In this document: piece after piece, positions 22,201 through 27,956 of the stretch
How positions within the stretch are numbered: the first letter of the stretch is position 1
Layout of the letters: each line of letters begins with the position of its first letter
DNA from: Priapulus caudatus
Taxonomy: Eukaryota > Priapulida > Priapulimorpha > Priapulimorphida > Priapulidae
Direction of reading: 5' to 3'
Length of the DNA stretch: 34,991 bases
Assembly (NCBI RefSeq): GCF_000485595.1
Contig: NW_014578230.1
Coordinates: 1 to 34,991 of the forward strand
Notes under the pieces: model-generated
Database searches by the model: none
The model's input: only the letters and a program-made list of their open reading frames with translations
Told to the model about the DNA's origin: nothing
Made by a program: the position numbers and the translations under genes

Positions 22201-25200
22201 AGCTAAAGAGCCACTATCAAATTACCACATTACTGCTAAGTTTTTTAGCACACAGGTATGCTTAATATTTATAGGTGGTGGTGTTCACCTATGCAATGTT
22301 TTGACAGATCGGTATTTATTCAGGGCCCATCAGGAGAATAGTTCTGTGCACTGTCAGAATGTCTTTGGCAAAAACTGACCAAATAAATTTGCAAATGAAT
22401 GCATAAATTTTATAGACTTATATTGATATGAAAAGGATAGAGTGGTAGGTAAGTGTCAATGTACTTAAGTGTACTTGTTCATGTGTTTTGAGTTGGGCGC
22501 ATTGCTAACCATGCAAACTGCTTCCTCCACAGGTGGTTTTAGTCCTCAGCAATGTACAAGGGATGATTCTGATACTGCTAGCTGGCAACAACGTCATCAA
22601 GTGCATTGCACCCCTCGTCACAGAAACACGTGGAATAGGTAAAGTGCATTACACAGACTCTCCACACTACAGTCACATACTCGTGCCACAGTTGGTACGT
22701 CCTGTAAATCATCTGCATAATCCATTTTGACTTCACAGCATACCAGTTGCACCATTTCGAGCAGCACAAGCTTATAATCGTGGTTGAGCCCGTTACGAGG
22801 TATATCCACAATAGGAAGCGTACGAGCATTTATGTGAGCATAGTCTAGGCCACACGCCCCTGTATCGAAAGGATTCAATCATTTACAATATAGTTTGCTT
22901 ATAGTAGGCCTACAGTTAGAAGTGGGGTGTCCTGATTTAGTCCTCAAAACTGCTGGAACTAATAATATTTGACATAATCTAGTACAAATATACCAGTTAA
23001 TGTTGCTAATCAGCATTCAGTGCTGTGTGACACCCCACTAATCAGAGCCTAGTAATGCTCAATTGGTCGTTGTCGTATCAGGTACTACAGATATGTACCC
23101 GAGGTACATATATGCATACACAAAGTGTACCAGACTTGTACTACAGAAGTGTACCCTAACCCTAACCCTAACCCTAACCCTAAACATACCTCATATAAAA
23201 ATATAAACATAAATAATACAAAACAACCTAAAACTACCTCGGGTACATATCTGTAGTACCTGATACGACAACGACCCCATCTGCCCTAGTAATATACATG
23301 TATAGTGCTATTAAACTTGCATAAAAAGGACTAGGAGCACATATCAACATGAATTTACCTATTCCATATAAATTAAATTTTACAATAGGGCATTGTTGTG
23401 GCATTGAAGCTGTTTCAGTATGTTTAGAAAGGGCCACTAAATAGTAGCAAAAAGTAACCTGAGTAAAGGTCAAGACCCTCTGCAGTGACAATGACCAACG
23501 TTTGAGGAAATTTTAGGAGTGATCCGTTACACACGCACAACAATGTCTGGTGATAATCATACTAACTAAAATGTTCAAAATCATTTTATAAATAGCCAGT
23601 CACAGCCATAGAAATGTCCTTTGGCACGTGACAAAATTATTTTAGAATGAAAATTGTGCTGCTCAGCCGTCTTCGAATTGTAACTTCGTAAAGTGGCGCA
23701 TTTTGTTTGAGTTCTTCACGTTGGGCAGCTGTACCCATCTCTACAGCTTTGGACAGGCATTTCCTCCTTACATCACTGGTCTCCAGCCGAATGAGAGAGC
23801 TGTCCTTAGCAGTCATAGTTTCCTCCTGGCCAGTAGCCTACCCGTTTGTTCATCCGAAAGCATGGGCAGATAACTTTTGCGTGTTTTGCAATGTAAGTGG
23901 ATGTAGTACATGGTATTTCAGTGTAGTATCAGTGTTGGGCATAGTGATTGTGTTAGCGTGTTCATGTGTCTGTCAGCAAATGTTTATGCATGGTGTGTAG
24001 CACGTTTTGTTTGTGATGGTACGTGTACCAAGTGCCACTTGCTGGGACTTTTTACTGTAGAGACCTAGATGCATGTTCTTATTCCAGTATACTCTAGCAC
24101 TACTTTGTGCCATCCAGCATAGATTACATAACACTTTATTACACGAAGGCAAATATTACTGAACTTAGCATACTTAACTTATTGGTTGGTAGTAAATGTA
24201 GAATGATCAGATCAATGGTTTAAAATGTGTAAGTACAAGGTGGTACAGTAGAATACATTTTTCTCCTTCATTTATTTTCATAGACAATCCTTGATGACGG
24301 CAAAAATTCTTTGGTGTAGTTCGTGTCATTTATAGTTCACAATATATAAGAATATATTTGCATCATAATGCCAGTTTTCCACCCAATTTTTAACGTGGAG
24401 GTCACTGGTCAAAGGCCAGTTTTAATTATTCTTCTAGGACATAATCTGAGTGACTTGGCGATAGGATATTTTTTCAGTTGTGAATTTATTTAAAGTACTT
24501 TCTAATATATTCAAAGAGTAGCTGGGTCGCTGCCATGTTATTCGCTTGTTTTAAAAGTTGATCGTGTTACAATTTATAGCTAGTTTAAAGTCCGTATTCA
24601 TATTAAATGTGAATAACATTTAAAGCCTATGCGAACCCATCTAAATTTTTTTTCTTCAATAAAAAATATGCCTTGCTATTGCCCTTGCTATTTTATGGAG
24701 ATGAAATAAGGTAAGCAGTGTCACAGAGCATTTAAAGATGAATTCGCTTAAGCAGCATTTTAAATTTAATTGTGAACTGGCACGGCTACATTTATTGATA
24801 CAATTACGCACGCTGTGAATTTATAGTGCATGTCACAGCTACATTTCACATTTCTCGCAATTAATTAGCAAAATATTAAGCAATATACTTGTTAGCAATG
24901 CACTGTTGCATTCCGTGTTTAGTCATAAATGTTTTCTAGCATCTTGTTGTGTGTATTCAGCATTGACTGAGCTGGGTGTCCATTAGGCTGCATGAGGAAT
25001 GCCCGCTGCTACATGTCATCAATGTAGTTCTAGTCGTAGGGTATGTAGCTGCCTGACAGCATGTGCTGCACGGTGACGGTTCGTATGTAATACACCACAG
25101 GTTGCACTCCTTACGAGTGAACTGCGCAAAATAACGTGCCACTGTTACGGATGAACACTGCATCTATTTTCCTTTTATACGTAGTCGTTTACGAGCATAT

Positions 25201-26123
25201 ATGTACAACACTCTTCCCGTATCACTTCACAAAGTTGGACACAAATCCTCATGCCACTTTAGATATCAATTTTGTTTGTTTGGAATCTTTGTTTTAGTTA
25301 AGTGATTGCTGGAAACAATGTACATTTACTAGTCATAGAAATTCGTTATGCTCGCATAAATCAAAACCATTTTTATTTAAAATTTTCAATAGAACATCAA
25401 CGAGACACCTGCATTTCATGGGTGTGAGAGATGTCTTTTGTCTGCTTCAGTGTTGTGTCTGCACTGGTCTAGTCATGGTTCCTTTGTGTATAGTAGTAGC
25501 TGCTTTACTGTTGCTTTTAAATGCGTAGTGTTTGTGATGGACAAGCAAGTTCTCTGCCCTTTCTTTCTAGAGCTGCACTTCCTCATGATGGTATTTGAGA
25601 TGTTCGCTATCTCTGTGTTCGCCCGTATCTACTACCGGCGCATACAGTCTTCGGAATTCGTCCCTCACAGCATTGAGGATTGCGATACGTCGTCGTCCAC
25701 CGATCCCAAATTCACTGTAACGTGTCGCCTGTGACGCCAGATGGAGCCACGGTCGACCCTCACTCTAAAACAGGGAGGCGGCATCGTGGCGGCTGCTGCA
25801 CGGGCACGAAGCGTCACTCTGTGAGGGCGGCCTCGCTGCGCGTCGGGTCAAGCGCAAGGGGGCGCTGGCGACCGGCCCTCACGACGCTCGAGCCGCCGGG
25901 GTGCCATCACTGAGCGTTTTCACGTCTGCTTTTTTCAGAACTGCACCACCTGTTGCTGACATTTGAGATGTTTGTCGTGTCGGTGGTCGCGCGCAGGTAC
26001 TACCGAAAGGTCGCTGACCTGCGACACGTGATTCTGCCGCGCGTCAGTGACACCGATCAGTCGTGTGACGAGTGTAGTGACTCACTGGTGCCTTGCTCGG
26101 AGCAGTACGCTAGCTGTAACTAA
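9311..26123 (+). CDS. SLC51A: Organic solute transporter subunit alpha (OST-alpha), whole gene, exons 1a/1b to 9a/9b
   Basis: OST-alpha pairs with OST-beta in the plasma membrane and carries bile acids, steroid sulfates and related organic solutes by facilitated diffusion (family knowledge). Joining the exons listed separately gives 331 residues (1a to 9a), 338 (1a to 9b), 333 (1b to 9a) or 340 (1b to 9b); every junction is in frame at canonical GT-AG sites. In 1a/9a numbering, hydrophobic helices lie near 30-49, 70-89, 92-118, 165-185, 199-222, 238-259 and 278-298. Family marks are IPR at 89-91, FGGK at 119-122, a cysteine cluster (C143, C146, C147) after helix 3, GSYKP at 187-191, C266 before helix 7 and the helix-7 end ARIYYRR. 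Spacing IPR-to-FGGK (27 residues) equals the human protein as I recall it. Introns are loaded with transposons. TMEM184 proteins share the fold but fit these motifs less well. A beta-subunit gene is not seen here. Confidence 0.93.
10059..10340. repeat. (CT)n / (CA)n compound microsatellite
   Basis: CT-rich tract 10063-10110, C-rich stretch, (CA)n 10122-10198 with a few interruptions, then a second CT/TTC-rich tract to about 10340. Long ORFs on both strands here are low-complexity translations of the repeat. It lies between the two alternative first exons. Confidence 0.95.
10493..10571 (+). CDS. SLC51A: OST-alpha alternative first coding exon 1b
   Basis: ATG at 10493 (A at -3) opens MSLITLN, with sequon N-F-S at residues 7-9 and a CTHVRPTIWEIYS segment, and ends with G before donor GTGAGT at 10572, phase 1 as in exon 1a. 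An in-frame ATG also lies at 10466 (would add nine residues) but has a poor context and the homology to exon 1a starts exactly at 10493; the frame is closed upstream by TGA at 10445-10447. A CT/CA microsatellite ends about 160 bases upstream, so any dedicated promoter would sit on or beside it. Confidence 0.83.
11104..12715. mobile_element. hAT-like non-autonomous element in OST-alpha intron 1
   Basis: Ends AGGGACAGTGATTTTCCG (left) and its complement (right). Flanking octamers GGAGTTAT and AGAGTTAC match at 6 of 8 places, as an old 8-base hAT target duplication would. CGGAAAA motifs repeat inside both ends (11123-11166 and 12618-12704), typical of subterminal transposase sites. A family-C repeat is nested at 11461-12003. 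No transposase ORF. Confidence 0.65.
11461..12003. repeat. Family C repeat copy 1 with nuclear-receptor-like half-sites
   Basis: Begins TTAGCTCATCTGACGTAGTC, then CAGATGCAGCTTGTAGAATC, a (GTCC)n run and TCAACAGTTGGGCACAAATC. The second copy (26525-27105) is highly similar. It contains GGGTCA-A-AGGTCA at 11622-11634 and three AGGTCA half-sites one base apart at 11789-11808. Non-coding. It lies in intron 1 of OST-alpha. Confidence 0.9.
12716..13910. other. SLC51A: Remainder of OST-alpha intron 1
   Basis: A (GTAC)n-like GACGTACGTACGTAC lies at 13120-13135. Several 60-90 codon ORFs on both strands have no recognisable product. Nothing else was identified. Confidence 0.3.
13911..14068 (+). CDS. 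SLC51A: OST-alpha exon 2 (helix 1 and first half of helix 2)
   Basis: Acceptor TTTGGCAG ends at 13910; donor GTAAGT starts at 14069. After two bases completing the Asp codon, 52 codons run from MSRAGFVLAG through a strong hydrophobic helix (residues 30-49), an acidic pair DE, the FLRKVPQLPSERKAR loop and the start of helix 2 (YYFLLGLYP). It ends in phase 0. An internal ATG at 13913 could serve as a start only if no upstream coding exon is used. Confidence 0.92.
14443..14516 (+). CDS. SLC51A: OST-alpha exon 3 (helix 2 end, IPR motif, helix 3 start)
   Basis: Acceptor CTATGTGCAG ends at 14442; donor GTAAGT starts at 14517. Twenty-four codons plus TG encode VFSWTSVLGLFIPRASILAQLVAI and the first two bases of Cys102. 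The IPR turn followed by a hydrophobic helix is the family signature at this place. Phase 2 at its end demands an acceptor that supplies one base, which decides the start of exon 4. Confidence 0.92.
15190..15351 (+). CDS. SLC51A: OST-alpha exon 4 (helix 3, FGGK, cysteine cluster)
   Basis: The acceptor follows a T-rich tract ending CTCAG at 15189. The open frame runs upstream past this point, but only this acceptor supplies the single T needed after exon 3 and restores the family spacing of 27 residues between IPR and FGGK. It encodes YLAICVYQFFELIVDYF, then GGKKK, LPDHGIP and the cluster GCFLCCF, the equivalent of the cysteine-rich run of vertebrate OST-alpha. Donor GTGAGG starts at 15352, phase 2. 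Confidence 0.92.
15940..16051 (+). CDS. SLC51A: OST-alpha exon 5 (helix 4, GSYKP)
   Basis: Acceptor TTTTTTCAG ends at 15939. The first G completes Arg156, then GNFLRMKK leads into helix 4 (LVLQMAILHPFLMFVAAVLEA) and the conserved G-x-Y-x-P turn. Donor GTAAGT starts at 16052, phase 0. Confidence 0.93.
16243..16590 (+). pseudogene. Mariner transposase N-terminal fragment, left arm
   Basis: 115 codons with the pattern ETYFSTKSFKTVQARF, PNKG-LILRWVQKFR-x-HGTV and SLRRILI, then a stop. After the stop the same frame continues DLHSYPYRIEIKHKLTQ, which fits the next part of such transposases, so the TAG looks like a nonsense change. The D-D-D/E catalytic domain is absent. Confidence 0.8.
16587..16982 (-). 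pseudogene. Mariner transposase N-terminal fragment, right arm
   Basis: Same protein segment as the left arm on the opposite strand, through SQQLGISRESLRRII. The ORF then crosses the inversion joint and its last residues are antisense translation of the left arm. It marks the breakpoint at about 16645-16650. Confidence 0.8.
17345..17433 (+). CDS. SLC51A: OST-alpha exon 6 (helix 5)
   Basis: Acceptor TCTTCCTGCAG ends at 17344. Twenty-nine codons encode IALDSAYLYITSLAGASTAL and the rest of helix 5 (AVWGLVMLY), then AG of Arg223. Donor GTGAGA starts at 17434, phase 2. It follows intron 5, which holds the fold-back mariner, and precedes the largest intron of the shared core (4.8 kb). Confidence 0.93.
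17434..18225. other. SLC51A: OST-alpha intron 6, first part
   Basis: A short (CT)n lies at 17454-17467 after the donor. No coding potential, inverted repeat or known family was recognised. Confidence 0.35.
18226..18626. mobile_element. Element with GGGGTACTCCACATA ends and inner tandem repeat
   Basis: GGGGTACTCCACATAA at 18261-18276 and its complement near 18592-18614 form inverted ends next to poly-G/poly-C runs (18403-18416, 18602-18619). Inside, a roughly 30-base unit containing AAAAAGATGGCAAG recurs about three times at 18450-18560. The ORF through it is repeat-derived. Confidence 0.5.
18637..19080. mobile_element. MITE with GCGGCGTCTACACTA ends and TAATA duplication
   Basis: Termini GCGGCGTCTACACTAT and its complement are flanked by TAATA on both sides (18632-18636 and 19081-19085). 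The interior is filled with copies, in both orientations, of TAAAACCCGGGTTTTA-like and AAAACGCGGGTTTT-like palindromes, and CAGCGTCTACACT recurs inside. No ORF. Confidence 0.8.
19216..20654. mobile_element. TTAA-flanked element, family B copy 1, with nested MITE
   Basis: Ends TTAAAGGCATCATTACTAGG (left) and, reversed, TTAAAGGCATACTAGG (right), with inverted repeats of about 60 bases through GGCCCATTGATTATGCAATG and ACTGGCACCTTGT. TTAA bounds both ends (19216-19219, 20651-20654). The left part holds three copies of a TTATGCAATGTTGACGAATG block (about 19246, 19430, 19512). A smaller element is nested at 20109-20348. No transposase. Confidence 0.75.
20109..20348. mobile_element. hAT-like MITE nested in family B element
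   Basis: Exact 8-base direct repeats GGTCGAAT at 20101-20108 and 20349-20356 flank inverted termini CACTGGCAGCAAGAACAAGT. Eight-base duplication points to hAT. The centre is an AT-rich tandem repeat (ACTATAACAACTATAGCT, 4-5 copies, about 20200-20270). Confidence 0.85.
20655..22197. other. SLC51A: OST-alpha intron 6, last part
   Basis: A GC-richer block (20730-22030) has ORFs on both strands, the longest 133 codons at 21934-21533 (-), with no recognised domain. It may be an old transposon. A short inverted AT-rich repeat (AGTACTATAG...) lies at 22048-22138. No exon homologous to OST-alpha exons was seen. Confidence 0.3.
22198..22255 (+). CDS. SLC51A: OST-alpha exon 7 (loop before helix 6)
   Basis: Acceptor TATGTTTTGCAG ends at 22197. 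One base completes Arg223, then LAKEPLSNYHITAKFFSTQ. The ending (AKF....Q) matches the segment before helix 6 in vertebrate OST-alpha. Donor GTATGC starts at 22256, phase 0. At 58 bases it is short, but phase and motif agree on both sides. Confidence 0.9.
22533..22638 (+). CDS. SLC51A: OST-alpha exon 8 (helix 6, conserved Cys266)
   Basis: Acceptor CTTCCTCCACAG ends at 22532. It encodes VVLVLSNVQGMILILLAG (helix 6), NNVIKC and the loop IAPLVTETRGI, and ends with G before donor GTAAAG at 22639. That phase-1 G is completed by AG of exon 9a or AA of exon 9b, giving Glu278 either way. Confidence 0.92.
23065..23276. mobile_element. Inverted-repeat element with telomeric repeat core
   Basis: Perfect arms of about 42 bases (GGTCGTTGTCGTATCAGG...), 23065-23107 and 23235-23276. 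Between them lie diverged internal GTACATAT/TGTACCAG motifs and (CCCTAA)n at about 23155-23184. No ORF. In OST-alpha intron 8. Confidence 0.88.
23277..25570. other. SLC51A: Remainder of OST-alpha intron 8
   Basis: A 97-codon ORF at 23707-24000 and a second frame over the same bases are open but show no convincing homology. A diverged family C piece lies at 24400-24500. Otherwise nothing was recognised. Confidence 0.3.
24400..24500. repeat. Diverged family C fragment in OST-alpha intron 8
   Basis: GGAGGTCACTGGTCAAAGGCCA followed by a TTCT-AGGACAT-ATCTGAG-GA-CTTGGCGAT-TTTTTC pattern resembles the inner part of family C. It is only about 100 bases and strongly diverged. Confidence 0.35.
25571..25734 (+). 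CDS. SLC51A: OST-alpha alternative last exon 9a (helix 7 and tail A)
   Basis: Acceptor TTTCTTTCTAG ends at 25570. It encodes E-LHFLMMVFEMFAISVFAR, then IYYRR, and a 31-residue cytoplasmic tail rich in Ser, Thr and Asp that ends TVTCRL before TGA at 25732-25734. The helix with F-E-M-F and A-R-x-Y-Y-R-R is the best conserved C-terminal mark of OST-alpha. No AATAAA was seen between this stop and exon 9b, so transcripts using 9a probably carry 9b in their 3' untranslated region. Confidence 0.9.
25735..25938. promoter_or_regulatory. SLC51A: GC- and CpG-rich spacer between exons 9a and 9b
   Basis: These 204 bases are far richer in G+C than the window and dense in CpG (GGCGGCATCGTGGCGG, GCGCGTCGGGTC, CTCGAGCCGCCGG). 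They contain no AATAAA. They end in the polypyrimidine tract of exon 9b. A splicing-control role is inference only. Confidence 0.35.
25939..26123 (+). CDS. SLC51A: OST-alpha alternative last exon 9b (helix 7 and tail B)
   Basis: Acceptor CTTTTTTCAG ends at 25938, 204 bases after the 9a stop, in the same phase. It encodes E-LHHLLLTFEMFVVSVVAR, then RYYRK and a 39-residue tail with seven Cys counting from SCDEC onward to the end, stopping at TAA 26121-26123. About half of the helix residues are identical to 9a and the rest are mostly conservative; the tails differ. The helix-7 half is much richer in G+C at third codon positions than 9a. Confidence 0.87.
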
Positions 26124-26524
26124 AACGTGCATAATAGTACGGACCAAGGTAACCGAAACTGTTGTAATACGCCTTGTCGTTTTCTGAGCGACTCACTAAC
26201 AAGCCACTGTGCTGTGGATTTCTGTGGGGTTAGGCAACTTTGGCAGGCAGAATACCCTATGTTACATGACCAGTTTTTTTTCACTAACATTGCATGGACT
26301 TTCAATTTTGCATGCAGCTTCACTGCGTTTCTTCCATTAACCCTTAACTGATTAGGCAATCGTGACTAACTTATTGTGATAGACATGCAAACATTGCATG
26401 CTTATGCCAAACTTCGTTTCACATATTAACAACTCTAGCTCTACTTCACAGTACTAACCACTGGCTGTAAATGGGGTCTGAAACAATATGCACACGCATC
26501 TAGTTTCCCAGGTAGGGTCAATTA
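26124..26524. other. SLC51A: Sequence after the 9b stop
   Basis: Probably 3' untranslated region of OST-alpha. No AATAAA was found by eye. Overlapping ORFs on both strands are unremarkable. Confidence 0.3.
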
Positions 26525-27105
26525 TTAGCTCATCTGACGTAGTCAGATGCAGCTTGTAGAATCACATGATTGTCCGTGCGTCCGTGCGTGTGTGCGTGCG
26601 TGCATGTGTCCGGCCGTCTGTCAACAGTTGGGCACAAATCTTAACCGGTCGACGTACGGTCACGATATTCGGGACGTGGGGGGGGGCAATTTGAAAACTA
26701 GTTGGGATGTCGAAGCTGGGGGTCAAAGGTCAAAGGTCAAGAGGTGTAAAAGAAGTGGGAACATTCCCTCCTTAACATATAGTATAGGGAGGAAATGCAG
26801 AATTGCGGCACAAATCTAAACGGCTCGACCTAGGCTCGTGATAGTCGGTGTATAGCATCATGGTAGGAAAAGGCCATCACTGTGCCGAAATTGAGGTCAC
26901 AGGTCAAAGGTCAATGGGCACAGGGCAGATTTTAGACATTTTCTGAGGACATGGTCTGACGGAGTGATAAAAAACTTTTTTGTTTCAGGCGGTGACCTAC
27001 CATTTTTATGGTTTATTGAAAGGACCATGAAATGTACTTTCCGCTGACATGCGAAGAGTAAGTGTCGGATAACCTTTTGACCCTCAGGGAGGGTAAACAT
27101 GGATT
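26525..27105. repeat. Family C repeat copy 2
   Basis: Same orientation as 11461-12003, with a longer GTGCGT/GTCC run near its left end. It carries three half-sites one base apart twice: 26720-26739 (GGGTCA first) and 26894-26913. It starts 401 bases after the 9b stop and may lie in the OST-alpha 3' untranslated region. Confidence 0.9.
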
Positions 27106-27302
27106 CCTGAACTGCCCAATGATGTCACAGTGTTCTCATATTCATGGAACATCCATAATCTGGAAAGCCAATATCCTTGATAGCCCAAAGCTACAGCACA
27201 GGATTACGGCTCAAAGGTCCTTGATCGAATCCCATCAGATTTTTTATTATTTACCTGTTTTGTGTATTTTTCTATCTTTTTCCATTTAACTATTTCTTTC
27301 CA

Positions 27303-27308
27303 ATTAAA
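27303..27308 (+). terminator. Candidate ATTAAA polyadenylation signal for OST-alpha
   Basis: No AATAAA was spotted by eye between the 9b stop (26123) and here; this ATTAAA variant lies at the left boundary of an inverted-repeat element. It would imply a 3' untranslated region of about 1.2 kb containing a family-C repeat. Weak evidence. Confidence 0.2.
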
Positions 27309-27956
27309 GTTATAATAGGCCCATTGATTATGCAATTTTGATGAATGCTAGCGTAACTGGCACCTTGTGTAGTTAATAAGTACATATAAGTTAATAAGTT
27401 AGTTTGTCCAATATCACTGCTGGTTACTAGAATTGAAATCTGCAGTCCAAGAAATGTTTACAGTTTACAGTTTCACTTTCAAACCGCTGCCGGTGTGATA
27501 CAGATTTATAGTGCACCGGACATTTTCGCACGCATGCTCGGCTGTACCTAATGCTAGCGATAGTACAGTACCGTAACTGTATACGTAACAGTAGCTCTGA
27601 TTGTAACGAACGTCGAATCCACGTACGAATCACGGACGCCTGTGATAATGAAGTAGGCTGTGTTGGGGGCCAACACTATGGGGGATCGCGGACTAACCAC
27701 GACCACACAATTCTCTGCTGAACACCCGTAGCAACATGTGACGTCACCTAACCGTTTCGAGGCTATTTTGCTTGGCAAACATTTTAGTGTTGGTGCCAGA
27801 TTACCAGATTTACGGATTTCAATTAGACATTTCTTAGTAATTAGCAGTGATATTGGACAAACTAATACACGTTTGGCTATAAGGTAATGCACTTATTAAC
27901 TACACAAGTGCCAGTTACTCTAGCATTCGTCAACATTGTATAATCAATGGGCCTAT
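27304..27956. mobile_element. Family B element copy 2 with inserted family A fragment
   Basis: Left end TTAAAGTTATAATAGG then GGCCCATTGATTATGCA; right end the complement TGTATAATCAATGGGCC then TATTA. Inside, 27735-27825 is a reversed piece of family A (GACGTCACCTAACCG, GGTGCCAGATTACCAGATTT) with no TTAA ends of its own. The right TTAA is lost. Confidence 0.75.

Noticed and set aside
23707-23913. Possible extra OST-alpha exon after CTCTACAG (LDRHFLLTSL frame, donor AAT|GTAAGT), or the alternative frame with PPYITGLQPNERA
   Set aside because: The phase would fit after exon 8, but the product lacks FEMF and YYR marks of helix 7 and neither frame aligns well; exon 8 joins cleanly to 9a or 9b with the right spacing.
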